Assembly: GCA_963678555.2 (NCBI GenBank)
Contig: CAXXJA010000001.1
Coordinates: 310,001 to 374,000 of the forward strand
Direction of reading: 5' to 3'
DNA length: 64,000 nt
From: SABI01 sp963678555
GTDB taxonomy: Bacteria; Spirochaetota; Spirochaetia; Sphaerochaetales; Sphaerochaetaceae
The notes beneath the pieces are model-generated. The model was not told the origin of the DNA. It worked only from the letters and a program-made list of their open reading frames with translations, and ran no database searches. The position numbers and the translations under genes were made by a program. Shown in pieces: positions 50,483 to 59,089 of the stretch (positions are counted from its first letter, which is position 1; each line of letters opens with the position of its first letter).

Positions 50483-51700
50483 ATGGCAAAACGATTATCC
50501 CCGATTCTGGAGCGCTGTACCCAGTTCACCCTGGCCGAGGAGGCCAGAGATTCCGGTCTCTACCCCTTCTTCAAACCGATCAGCCAGAGTGCCGGCGCGT
50601 ATGTGTACATAGATGGAAGGAAACTGTCGATGTTCGGCAGCAACAACTACCTCGGTCTTGCCAACGACCCGAGGATGGCAGAGGCGGCACAAAACGCTGC
50701 GAGCAGGTACGGAACGAGCTGCAGCGGATCCCGGTTCATGAACGGGACACTTGATCTCCATGAGGAGCTGGAACAGCAGCTTGCCGATTTCGTTCAAAAG
50801 GAAGCTGCGGTGTGTTTCACCACTGGCTATCAGACGAACCTTGGCGCGATCAGTGCGCTGGTCCAGAGAGGTGATCATCTCATCATCGACAAGTACGACC
50901 ATGCGTCGATCATGGACGGTGTCTTTCTTGCTCAGGGCATGAAGAAGAATATCAATCTCCATCGATTCCGGCATAATGACATGGAGGACCTTGAGAAGGT
51001 TCTCAGTAAAATTCCCCTTGAGGATGCGAAGATGATCGTTGTCGACGGGGTGTTCAGCATGGAAGGAGATATTACGCTGCTTCCCCAGCTTCGCGAGGTC
51101 GCTGACCGGTATAACGCTGCGATCTATCTGGACGAGGCTCACGCTCTGGGCGTCATAGGTGACAGCGGACGGGGTACCGGCGAACATTGGGGCGGACGGT
51201 ATGACCTGGCTGACCTGGTGATGTGCACCTTCAGCAAGTCCTTCGGTTCCATCGGCGGGTTCATTGCCGGGGACCATGCGGTGATTGACTATATCAAGCA
51301 TTTTGCACGGCCCCTCATCTTCAGTGCATCGATGCCGCCGGCAAACATCGCGGCGGCGATGACCGCATTGAAGATCATCAGGGAAGATACGTCCCTCGTT
51401 ACATCCCTGCAGCGTAATGCGAAACTCCTCAGGGAGGGGTTTGTCTCTCACGGGTTCGACGTGGGTACAACCGAGACGGCAATCGTCCCCCTGATCATCG
51501 GTGACAATGAGAAGACCTTCCTTCTGTGGCGTCATGCCTATGAGCAGGGAATCTACGTGAACCCTGTCATCTCTCCTGCAGTGCCGCCTTCCCGGTCACT
51601 GCTGCGGACAAGCTGCATGGCAGTGCATACACCGGATCAGATCGAGTATGCGGTGGATGTACTGGCTCAAGAGGCGAGAAAGCTCGGTATTATTCATTAG
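50483..51700 (+). CDS. Alpha-oxoamine synthase, serine-palmitoyltransferase-like
   Basis: The 405-residue PLP enzyme joins an amino acid to an acyl thioester with loss of CO2. The PLP Lys lies in TFSKSFGSIGGF; IYLDEAHALGVIG holds the PLP-contacting Asp and His. The segments YGTSCSGSRFMNGTLDLHEELE and FTTGYQTNLG match bacterial serine palmitoyltransferases better than BioF (usual GGSRLVSG) or Kbl (usual ASVRFICG). If so it makes 3-oxo-sphinganine, the first sphingolipid precursor. AAAAGGA lies before ATG 50483. No bioABD or tdh gene is adjacent. The class is sure; the substrate is an inference. Confidence 0.9.
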   Translation: MAKRLSPILERCTQFTLAEEARDSGLYPFFKPISQSAGAYVYIDGRKLSMFGSNNYLGLANDPRMAEAAQNAASRYGTSCSGSRFMNGTLDLHEELEQQLADFVQKEAAVCFTTGYQTNLGAISALVQRGDHLIIDKYDHASIMDGVFLAQGMKKNINLHRFRHNDMEDLEKVLSKIPLEDAKMIVVDGVFSMEGDITLLPQLREVADRYNAAIYLDEAHALGVIGDSGRGTGEHWGGRYDLADLVMCTFSKSFGSIGGFIAGDHAVIDYIKHFARPLIFSASMPPANIAAAMTALKIIREDTSLVTSLQRNAKLLREGFVSHGFDVGTTETAIVPLIIGDNEKTFLLWRHAYEQGIYVNPVISPAVPPSRSLLRTSCMAVHTPDQIEYAVDVLAQEARKLGIIH

Positions 51701-51727
51701 GGGTTTCCCCTTCAGCTTTCTTTCCCG

Positions 51728-51742
51728 TATATTTTCTGTATG
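51728..51742 (+). promoter_or_regulatory. -10 box and leaderless start of pgl
   Basis: TATATT (51728-51733), 6 nt, then ATG 51740. Pyrimidine-rich sequence lies upstream with no Shine-Dalgarno element. Confidence 0.55.
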
Positions 51743-52417
51743 CGAACCATATATGTTGAACGGATAGAGCTTGCTTCCTCTCTGATAGCTGACGCCATTG
51801 CGGCGGAGGCCAGGGAGAGAGCATCCCTGCGTATCGGCATTCCCGGTGGGCGGGGTGCGAAGGTGGTCATCGAAGCACTCCTCTCTCTTGATGACGCTGT
51901 CGTTTCAGAGGTATTCCTGTACCTGGTGGATGAGCGGCTGGAAGGGGAGAGGAACGAGCCTCTGCTGATGGATTACGGTCTGGGCAGAGCTGTCAGGGAA
52001 GGCAGATTCGACACCTCTCAGCTGATTATTCCTGCACCTGACATGAAACTGCCTGAGGGATTTTTCTTTGATCTCCTGTTCCTCGGAGTGGGGGAGGATG
52101 GACACTTTGCTTCTCTGTTTCCCGCAACATACAGTCTGCAGGAGAATGGGGCTGTCATGAAAGAGATACACGTCAGTCCGAAACCGCCGAACAGGAGGGT
52201 CACCTTCACGTTCTCTGCGTTCGCACATTACAGCAGAGTGCACAAGGTCTATCTTCTGTGTTTCGGAGAATCCAAGAAAGATGCGTACAGACGGCTCGTA
52301 AAAGAATCGGCAACAGAGACCCCCGAGACACTGCCTTCACTGTTTTTCGAACAGCGGGGATTCGACCCGGTCGTCATGACCGATCTGGCAGAGCCGGATG
52401 AAGCAGAAGGAGCATGA
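51740..52417 (+). CDS. pgl: 6-phosphogluconolactonase
   Basis: The 225-residue protein has the Pgl/NagB-type fold. It opens 6-phosphogluconolactone in the oxidative pentose-phosphate pathway. Motifs are GIPGGRGAKVVIEALL, FLYLVDERL and LGVGEDGHFASLFP, which holds catalytic Asp and His (usual LGxGxDGHTASLFP). It is 4 nt upstream of zwf, which encodes the preceding enzyme step, so the two form an operon. The start appears leaderless. Confidence 0.93.
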   Translation: MRTIYVERIELASSLIADAIAAEARERASLRIGIPGGRGAKVVIEALLSLDDAVVSEVFLYLVDERLEGERNEPLLMDYGLGRAVREGRFDTSQLIIPAPDMKLPEGFFFDLLFLGVGEDGHFASLFPATYSLQENGAVMKEIHVSPKPPNRRVTFTFSAFAHYSRVHKVYLLCFGESKKDAYRRLVKESATETPETLPSLFFEQRGFDPVVMTDLAEPDEAEGA

Positions 52418-52421
52418 GAGA

Positions 52422-53777
52422 ATGAAACAGATTATCATACAGTTCGGAGGCACCGGAGACCTGGCTCAGAAGAAACTCTATCCGGCCTATGAGAACCTCC
52501 AGGGGGAAGGATATGAATTCACCCTCATCGCACTGGGCAGACGATTCTCCACGAAAACGGAATTCCTCAAGGCGATGGTACGCCCCGAGGCATCACAGGC
52601 GTTCATCGATTCGCTTGAGTACCTTCAGTACGATATGAGCGATGAAAAGAGTGCCACAGCACTCCTCTCCTCCCATCTATCTTCACTCGTGAAGAAGGGA
52701 GAAGATGTGAGTATCATCTACTATATGGCCCTGCAGCCGAGTCTCTATGAGGATGCCATACGGCAGATTCAGATAGTGGATAGTGTCATTTCGAAGAAGG
52801 TGAATCTTGCGAAGAAGATCGTCGTCGAAAAACCGTTCGGGTTTGATTCTGAAACGGCCAGACGCTATAACGATATACTCCTCAAGGCATTCTCCGATGA
52901 AGAGATCTATCGTGTAGACCACTACCTCGGAAAGGAGTTCATGCAGAATCTCCTTCTCCTCAGGTTTCATAATGACATCATCAGGATGATCTGGGATAAC
53001 AGGTCGATCGATTCCATCCAGATCATCTTCGACGAGACTCACGGGGTAGACCAGAGGCTCGGCTTCTATGAGAAGATCGGGGTGGTCAGAGATACGATCC
53101 AGAACCATATTCTGCAGATCATCACCTATCTGACGATGAGCGACCCGACCACTCTCACACCGGAAGATATCGCTGCGGAGAAGGCCAAAGTGCTCAGGGC
53201 TATCAGTCCGCCCGATGAGTTCTATACGGGCCGCTATGAATCTCTCGGCGCAGGAAGCGGTCATATCGTCAATACCCCCACCTACGCAGCCCTCAAGCTG
53301 AGTGTCAATAACTACTATATGGCAGACATTCCTATCTACATCAGGACCGGTAAGATGCAGAAGGATGCGAAGTCACTGATCTATGTAAAGTTCAAGAACA
53401 AGACACAGAAGGTGATGAACGACTCACGGATCGAGGATAACAGTGTGATCATCACGATCCATCCGGAGCTTACCATAGATATCGTGATGAATCTCAAGGA
53501 ACCGAAGACAAGCTGGAAGAGTAAGCCTGTCAGATTCCGGTTCAATCAGGCGGAGACCTATGGAGCGAACACTCCGGAAGCCTATGAGCAGATCGTGCAG
53601 AAGATTCTTAAGGGTGACAAGTCCCTGTTCCCCTCCATGAGCGAGATCTGTGAATCATGGAGGATAGTGGAACCCATGCTGACCGAGGAGTCTCACATGG
53701 AAGTGTATCCGGTCCGTACCCTCCCCCGTTTCGCTGAAGAGATGGCACGGAAGAACGGGTTCACCTGGTTCTCCTGA
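52422..53777 (+). CDS. zwf: Glucose-6-phosphate dehydrogenase
   Basis: The 451-residue enzyme oxidises glucose 6-phosphate with NAD(P)+. The nucleotide motif is GGTGDLAQKKLYPAY, and RVDHYLGKEFMQNLL includes the substrate-binding and catalytic residues; EKPFG precedes it, as usual. The first Gly pattern GGTGD departs slightly from GASGD. ATG 52422 starts the domain directly (MKQIIIQFGG); an in-frame ATG at 52398 overlaps pgl. Together with pgl it supplies NADPH and pentoses. Confidence 0.95.
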   Translation: MKQIIIQFGGTGDLAQKKLYPAYENLQGEGYEFTLIALGRRFSTKTEFLKAMVRPEASQAFIDSLEYLQYDMSDEKSATALLSSHLSSLVKKGEDVSIIYYMALQPSLYEDAIRQIQIVDSVISKKVNLAKKIVVEKPFGFDSETARRYNDILLKAFSDEEIYRVDHYLGKEFMQNLLLLRFHNDIIRMIWDNRSIDSIQIIFDETHGVDQRLGFYEKIGVVRDTIQNHILQIITYLTMSDPTTLTPEDIAAEKAKVLRAISPPDEFYTGRYESLGAGSGHIVNTPTYAALKLSVNNYYMADIPIYIRTGKMQKDAKSLIYVKFKNKTQKVMNDSRIEDNSVIITIHPELTIDIVMNLKEPKTSWKSKPVRFRFNQAETYGANTPEAYEQIVQKILKGDKSLFPSMSEICESWRIVEPMLTEESHMEVYPVRTLPRFAEEMARKNGFTWFS

Positions 53778-53856
53778 ATGTCTGTCTCGACTCAGCTCTT
53801 CCGGTTATCCTGTCTCATAGGAACAGCATAGAGGGAAAGAGCTAAGGAGAAGTGGA

Positions 53857-54371
53857 TCACGCGCGATGAATACGCGGTCCCAGATGCCTGTCCGTGGATG
53901 AAACAAAGTTGCTGACCTGTACAGAAAGCCTGCTCCATCCGGCCTGAGGGATAAACGTATTGACTTGCCCCCGGGCAGAGGGCTGTGCCAGTTCCTCTGA
54001 TTCTCTGTATACTCCCCGTTTCCCTATAAGCGTATCGTTGAGCAGGGAACGGGCGCTCGTGCTTACATTCCGGGTGTAGAGGTTGTATTCCCGGTTCGCA
54101 TCCTCCTGTTCAAAGTACATTTCCAGATAGAAGGTCCCATACCCCTGGTCCCATGCTACCGAGGGGATGCTCTGCTACGTTGGTTTATCACCGGGGTTTC
54201 GTGTGAGAAGCCACTCACCATCCAGCGTGTAGATCTGACCCGGAGCACCATTCGATTGCACTCAACCTTTTCCTTCTCGACCGGAAGCGTATGTGAACTG
54301 CCGGGAAAGGTTCGACAGGGGAGGAACGTGATCAGTACGCTGAGGCCGGCTATTTTCCTGCTCTTCGACAC
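53857..54371 (-). pseudogene. Decayed 7TMR-DISM sensor fragment
   Basis: Reading leftwards, one frame starts GTG with a signal-like MSKSRKIAGLSVLITFLPC, then the frame shifts to APGQIYTLDGEWLLTRNPGDKPT, a TAG stop follows, and the next segment reads WDQGYGTFYLEMYF, NLYTRNVSTSARSLLND, RLSVQVSNFVSS. These are the beginning, middle and end of a DISMED2-type extracellular sensor domain (usual GYATYRL, YRLYVNG, LVIQVSNF). At least one frameshift and one stop are present and the membrane and output domains are lost, so the gene is dead. Confidence 0.65.
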
Positions 54372-54730
54372 ATTCTGTTTTATCTCACTGGCTATCGTAC
54401 CCGATACGTGCGTTCCTGGCGAGTTGATTATCGGGGAATCTTTGATGCGGCGAGCCGGACGGCGAATGATTTCTGCAGTATCAGATCAGCGCGACAGTGG
54501 CCGTAGGACGTGTGTTACCAGTTGGCAAGACCATAAGGGTTTTACCTAAACATAAGACATTAGACATAGGAATATGAGGAATGTATGGACGATTTGGATA
54601 GTGTGGGAAGTGCATATTATTCTGGGTCAAATTGTAATTATTATAAATAAAATATTAAAATAAAAGTATTTCAATAATGTATGTGTATTGTTCATGGTAT
54701 ATAACAATCTAAATAATTCTAAAAAAAGAT
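54372..54730. other. 359-bp spacer, partly A/T-rich
   Basis: No gene. 54372-54545 looks like further decay of the sensor gene or its promoter region; 54600-54730 is strongly A/T-rich and probably an UP-element region for secreted paralogue B. Confidence 0.5.
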
Positions 54731-54759
54731 TTGACATAAGTTTGTTAATTTTGTATGAT
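54731..54759 (+). promoter_or_regulatory. Strong promoter of secreted paralogue B
   Basis: TTGACA (54731-54736), 17-nt spacer starting TAAGTTT, TATGAT (54754-54759). It matches the paralogue A promoter in the block TTGACATAAGTTT. Confidence 0.9.
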
Positions 54760-54794
54760 TGTTACAGGTAGTACAAAACAAAGAAGGAAGATGT

Positions 54795-55403
54795 ATGAGA
54801 TATGTAACTGTAGCGATACTTCTGGTCATGTCACTGTTCGTGGTGTATGCGGTAGCACCTGCTGGACCTGATGATGCAACATTGACACTCAAGGCTTCTG
54901 TGGCTGGAGATCTGTTCCACGGGTTTTCCACCGTCGATAGTACGAATTCCAATATGGCCCGCCATGTCATCACCTCGACGCAGGTCGGAGACCAGTTGAA
55001 AACGGGCATAGACATGGAATCCAGTTCCGCCCAGGATGTTGGTTTTTATAATCTTCTCACCACCAGTGCAAACCAGGTGAAGGTGACACTGAGGGTGTCT
55101 CCGATGAAAGCTACACTGGGAACCTCGAGCTACTATGTTCCCTACCTCCTCAGTTATGAAGAGTCTCACGGGACAGGGAATGTGGATGTCGACGGTAACG
55201 GTGAGATAGGCAGTGTCACGCTCTCTCCTTCCATGACTGATCCCGGTGATGTCTCGAAGCAGATTCTGCATACGCATAGTCATGGGCTCCGGTGGAAGAC
55301 CTTTGCCCTCTCGGTGACGTTTAACGGCGATGAGAACCAGACATTCGGTCTGCCCGAAGCAAATTTCTCAGGCACGGTCGTCGCGGAAATCACAACCTTC
55401 TGA
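54795..55403 (+). CDS. Secreted beta-rich protein, paralogue B
   Basis: The 202-residue product has a signal peptide (MRYVTVAILLVMSLFVVYA) and the same arrangement as the protein at 45897-46490: TLTLKASVAGDLFHGFS, GFYNLLTT, YYVPYLLSY, GLRWKT and TFGLPE. The two are about the same length and differ mostly in loops, so they are paralogues with one shared fold. ATG 54795 has AAGGAAG upstream; the earlier frame start at 54759 lies in the promoter. Role unknown, likely abundant and surface or periplasmic. Confidence 0.8.
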   Translation: MRYVTVAILLVMSLFVVYAVAPAGPDDATLTLKASVAGDLFHGFSTVDSTNSNMARHVITSTQVGDQLKTGIDMESSSAQDVGFYNLLTTSANQVKVTLRVSPMKATLGTSSYYVPYLLSYEESHGTGNVDVDGNGEIGSVTLSPSMTDPGDVSKQILHTHSHGLRWKTFALSVTFNGDENQTFGLPEANFSGTVVAEITTF

Positions 55404-55425
55404 TCTGAAGGAGGTTGTTTGTTCA
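55392..55425 (+). terminator. Terminator overlapping the stop of paralogue B
   Basis: ACAACCTTC (55392-55400) pairs with GAAGGAGGTTGT (55407-55418, one bulge), followed by TTGTTC. The stop codon lies in the loop. Confidence 0.55.
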
Positions 55426-55630
55426 GGTCCTCAGAACCTTCTGAATGTCGTGGGGTGTTTTCCTTCAGCCCCACAGTTTCGTGGCATGCAAAGTCAGGGG
55501 AGGGCTCGAGAACATTCTATTCTGGATACGACACTGAAGAAATTCTTCTTTTCTTAGATTTGTGTGTCAATGTTCTCAAGCACCTGTGGTCATTTCATAT
55601 CTATCATCAGACGAGGAATGTTGCTCAGCG

Positions 55631-56860
55631 TTACCAGTCGAGGAGTTTTTTGTCTCCGCTGATAGCCTGGACTGGAGCGATGTTCTGTGCAACCTCAACA
55701 GTCCCCATATACTCTCTCTGTTCGTTTCTCACTGCAAAGTAGCGGATGTGGACATATACGTCGCCCAGATGAAGGTAGAACTCGGCCACATCCCGTGCAC
55801 CGCTCTTGAAATCGTTCACGATCCGCTCGACGATGTGCACGCTGGCGGGTGGGTGACAGTTGGCAACCTCCCTTCCGATGATGGCAAGTGTTCTTGGAAA
55901 AATCCGCTCACTTGACTGACTGAAGTAGGCAACCCGGTCATTCCTGTCTACAAATGTGATATCGACAGGGAGGATGTTCAGCACAAGGGTGAGTTCTTCG
56001 GGTGTGAAATGCCCGCTGGGGAGTGTAATAAGGCCTTCAGAGAGTTCAGCTTTCACCTCTTCACGCTCGTCCCTTGGTTCCCAGGTATGTTCTGATTCCA
56101 CATAGGCATCGGCGAACTCATCTATTCCGTCTGCGATAACCTTCCACTCATGCGGTGTGAAAACCTCAGAGACCATCGGGATGAGGATATCGTTCTCCTT
56201 GATGATCATCTCCGAAATCTTTTCCTTTGCAGCTGCGAAGTCTGTCAGGAAGGTCTCTCGCGTTGCCGCACCTGGCCGGCCTGAGTCCATCATGTTTTCA
56301 AACGCTGCTCCGAGAGACTTTACCATGCCGCGGATCTCATCATCTACACCCCACATCACCTGCGGCGGAGCTGTGATCCCGTGTTTCTCCATCAGAGGGA
56401 ACCAGAGGTTCTCCTTTTTCGCATAGTGGGAATCGATTTTCTTCAGTTCGAGAAGGCCTTCTGAAACCTGCTTCAGAGCAGAAACTTCGCCATGGGAAAG
56501 GGCTGTGATACCTGCCTCAAGTGTTTCAAGCAGTCTTGAGAGATGTTCATTCTCCTTCTTGAGGATCCATGCAGGGTGGCCGAGGGTCTCATCCATCTTC
56601 TTCGCACCATGGATATCTGCAACCGAACCGTGTACCAGAGCTGAATGGACGTCGCAGAGCCTCTGAACCTCTTCAACACTCACTTCACCCTCTTCGATGA
56701 GTTTTTTCTCTGCATCTGCAATCTCATCGGCACCGACACCCTCGAAGGCCTCGGCGAATTCCTTCTTCACCGCCTCGAACTCCTCCCCGGTGTGAAGTCT
56801 TTTTATCATATCTTTGAGAAGAGAACTTCTCGTATTGCTGTTCTGTATTTCTGCACTCAT
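55631..56860 (-). CDS. DUF438/hemerythrin-like/PAS sensor protein
   Basis: The 409-residue protein contains an N-terminal DUF438 domain (about 10-90, LLKDMIKRLHTGEEFEAVKKEF), an HHE hemerythrin-like domain (about 105-235; HPAWILKKENEHL, HYAKKENLWFP, KENDILIPMV) and a PAS domain (about 270-395; LPVDITFVDRNDRV, GREVANCHPP). It is paralogous to the protein at 23432-24580 and ends DKKLLDW. Likely role is sensing oxygen or nitric oxide through an iron centre. AAGGAGA lies upstream of ATG. It stands alone. Confidence 0.88.
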   Translation of the reverse strand: MSAEIQNSNTRSSLLKDMIKRLHTGEEFEAVKKEFAEAFEGVGADEIADAEKKLIEEGEVSVEEVQRLCDVHSALVHGSVADIHGAKKMDETLGHPAWILKKENEHLSRLLETLEAGITALSHGEVSALKQVSEGLLELKKIDSHYAKKENLWFPLMEKHGITAPPQVMWGVDDEIRGMVKSLGAAFENMMDSGRPGAATRETFLTDFAAAKEKISEMIIKENDILIPMVSEVFTPHEWKVIADGIDEFADAYVESEHTWEPRDEREEVKAELSEGLITLPSGHFTPEELTLVLNILPVDITFVDRNDRVAYFSQSSERIFPRTLAIIGREVANCHPPASVHIVERIVNDFKSGARDVAEFYLHLGDVYVHIRYFAVRNEQREYMGTVEVAQNIAPVQAISGDKKLLDW

Positions 56861-56904
56861 ATCCTGTCTCCTTATCCATTCCTGATAGGTGTATCATACA
56901 GCGG

Positions 56905-56942
56905 ACAAAAAAAACATTCAGTTGCATTTGCAACTGAATGTT
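56905..56942 (-). terminator. Intrinsic terminator of the acyl-CoA synthetase gene
   Basis: A 13-bp perfect stem (AACATTCAGTTGC at 56913-56925 and its complement at 56930-56942) with a 4-nt loop is followed on the minus strand by eight Ts. It lies 22 nt after the stop at 56964. Confidence 0.95.
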
Positions 56943-56963
56943 CAGTGGGGCAGGGTGAACAGA

Positions 56964-58871
56964 TCAGGCGAAGAGAGCCTCGATCTCCTTTTCGTACTGT
57001 TCTGATATCTTATGGCGCATAATCTCCTGTTTGGCCGAGAGCTGTTCACCTACTTTGAAGGTGTCGGGCAGAATGGTGAACCGGTTGATCAGCTCGAACG
57101 ACTTGAAGCCGTTTTTGGCACTGATAAGTTCATTGATCTGGGACTGGATAAGCGCTCTCACTTCATCAATCTCCACTACATCCTTTCGTGTCATGTAGGG
57201 AATCCCCTGTTCCTTGACGTACTGCTCGATCATCTTGCTGTCGGGAACGATCAATGCCCCAAGGTATTTCTTATCCTGACCGACGACCATCACCTGCTCG
57301 ATATACTCTGATTCTCTCAGGCGTGCCTCAAGGGGTACCGGTTCGATATTCTCGCCTCCGCTGAGCACGATCGTATCCTTCGCTCTACCTCTGATACCAT
57401 ACTCACCCTTATGTGTCCATATCCCGATATCGCCCGTGTTGAGGTACCCCTCCTTATTGATGATAGCGCTGGTGAGGTCCGGCCGTTTGTAATAGCCTTT
57501 CATCACCTGCTCTCCCTTGACCCAGATGACTCCCTTTTCTCCCGGTGCAGCCTCCTCTCCGTTATCCTTGATGATCCTGATATCGGTCTCGGGCAGAGGC
57601 GAGACGGTCAGAGGAACCTGATGGGACAGTTCACGCAGACCGATGACAGGTGCGGTCTCGGTCAGTCCGTAGCCGTCAAGGAGGGTGACTCCGATCGCTT
57701 TGAAGAACTTGTCTATCGAGGAGGGGAGGGACCCGCCTCCCGATACTCCCGCACGGAAACCGGTGCCGAATTTCTTCTTGATTGTCTTGAATACAAGGAT
57801 ATCACCAAGGTATTTCAGAGGAAGCGTAGGAATGAACATCAGAAGCCCGAGCATCAGGTCTGCCGGGTAGAACCTTCGTGAGAACTGAGGTTTACGGTTC
57901 TCGATTCTAGCCCGTGCGTCAGCATGGACGGCTCCGATGAAGACGAAGAAGTGGAACAGTCCCCGTGCGACCGGTGACTTTCCTTTTACATTCTGATAGA
58001 CGCCTCCCTTTACAGCTTCCCAGATTCTCGGTACCGATCCCATCCACTGAGGGTTGGTCCTCTGCAGGTCGAGAAGCATGATCTTTCCGATCGGTTTGGA
58101 GTACACGACGGTGGAGGCCTGGGAGAGTATCACGTACTGAAGGATTCTCTCGAACGAATGCCAGACAGGAAGCACACTAAGCCACCTCTCACCTTTTTTG
58201 AGATCTATCACTTTGGGGATCTGCTCAAGCTGGAACAGGAAGTTCCTGTGGGTAAGCATCACTCCCTTGGGCTCTCCTGTTGTACCGCTTGTGAAGATGA
58301 TCGTGGCAAGGTCTTCACCGGTGCCCTGTTCGATCTCCTTCTGTATGAATTCTCTGTCACCCTTGAGCCGTTCCTTCCCGGATGACAGCACATCCTCGAT
58401 AGTGAGGACTGTCAGACCTTCCGGGGTAACGGTCTTGTCCTTGCTGGCATGGTGGAAGGTATCCATGATGATCAGGGTTGTGAGCCTGTCCAGCACCGGC
58501 GCGAGAGACGAGACTTTCTCCATCTGTTCCTCGTTCTCGACGAAACAGATGCTGCATTCGCTCGTTTTCAGGATGAACTCCAGTTCATGAGGCATCGCAT
58601 CGCGTCCCCGGGGAACGTCGACCGCTCCGATGGAGAGGATTGCCGTATCTGCGAGCAGCCATTCTTTCCTGTTGTCGCTTATCAGTCCGACGTTGTCTGA
58701 TCGCTTGACACCCAGAGCACTCAGACCTGCAGCAAGCAGCTCACTGTCTCTCGTGAAATCGCTGTAGGTAACTGAGAGAAACGCTCCCTCATCATCCTTG
58801 TACATCTGTACTGCTGTGTCGGGGTATTGTCCGCTCATAGCCCTGAGCAGCTGTGGAATCGTCTTATACAT
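56964..58871 (-). CDS. Long-chain acyl-CoA synthetase (AMP-forming)
   Basis: The 635-residue enzyme has the AMP-binding motif IIFTSGTTGEPKGVMLTHRN, LDGYGLTETAPVIG, TGDIGIWTHKGEYGIRGR and the C-terminal Lys region NGFKSFELINRF. Length and FFVFIGAVHADARARI-type insertion agree with FAA1-class long-chain fatty acid:CoA ligases. It activates fatty acids for phospholipid synthesis. GAGGAG lies upstream of ATG. The promoter is divergent from the oxidoreductase operon. Confidence 0.93.
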   Translation of the reverse strand: MYKTIPQLLRAMSGQYPDTAVQMYKDDEGAFLSVTYSDFTRDSELLAAGLSALGVKRSDNVGLISDNRKEWLLADTAILSIGAVDVPRGRDAMPHELEFILKTSECSICFVENEEQMEKVSSLAPVLDRLTTLIIMDTFHHASKDKTVTPEGLTVLTIEDVLSSGKERLKGDREFIQKEIEQGTGEDLATIIFTSGTTGEPKGVMLTHRNFLFQLEQIPKVIDLKKGERWLSVLPVWHSFERILQYVILSQASTVVYSKPIGKIMLLDLQRTNPQWMGSVPRIWEAVKGGVYQNVKGKSPVARGLFHFFVFIGAVHADARARIENRKPQFSRRFYPADLMLGLLMFIPTLPLKYLGDILVFKTIKKKFGTGFRAGVSGGGSLPSSIDKFFKAIGVTLLDGYGLTETAPVIGLRELSHQVPLTVSPLPETDIRIIKDNGEEAAPGEKGVIWVKGEQVMKGYYKRPDLTSAIINKEGYLNTGDIGIWTHKGEYGIRGRAKDTIVLSGGENIEPVPLEARLRESEYIEQVMVVGQDKKYLGALIVPDSKMIEQYVKEQGIPYMTRKDVVEIDEVRALIQSQINELISAKNGFKSFELINRFTILPDTFKVGEQLSAKQEIMRHKISEQYEKEIEALFA

Positions 58872-58951
58872 ACGTGTTTCTCCTCTTCTCTACCACCCGT
58901 ACACGATGCAGGTCCTGCCGATGACCTTGTGTAGCACGATCCAGGGTTCGT

Positions 58952-58979
58952 AGTTTACAAAAATATTCTCCAGTGTCAA
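58952..58979 (-). promoter_or_regulatory. Promoter of the acyl-CoA synthetase gene
   Basis: On the minus strand TTGACA (58974-58979), 16-nt spacer, TAAACT (58952-58957). Confidence 0.7.
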
Positions 58980-59026
58980 AAAAAACCAGCCATGATAGAA
59001 AGAATCAACCAGTGCGGTCCTCTATT

Positions 59027-59054
59027 ATTGACACCAAAAGGTTCGGGTGTCAAT
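59027..59054 (+). promoter_or_regulatory. Palindrome at the oxidoreductase promoter
   Basis: ATTGACACC (59027-59035) and GGTGTCAAT (59046-59054) form a 9-bp perfect inverted repeat with a 10-nt spacer. TTGACA within the left arm can serve as -35; the -10 is unclear (CAATAT at 17 nt or TATAAG at 20 nt). A repressor site is likely. Confidence 0.6.
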
Positions 59055-59089
59055 ATAAGAATATCTCTTGTGAAGGAGTTAGGAAACAT

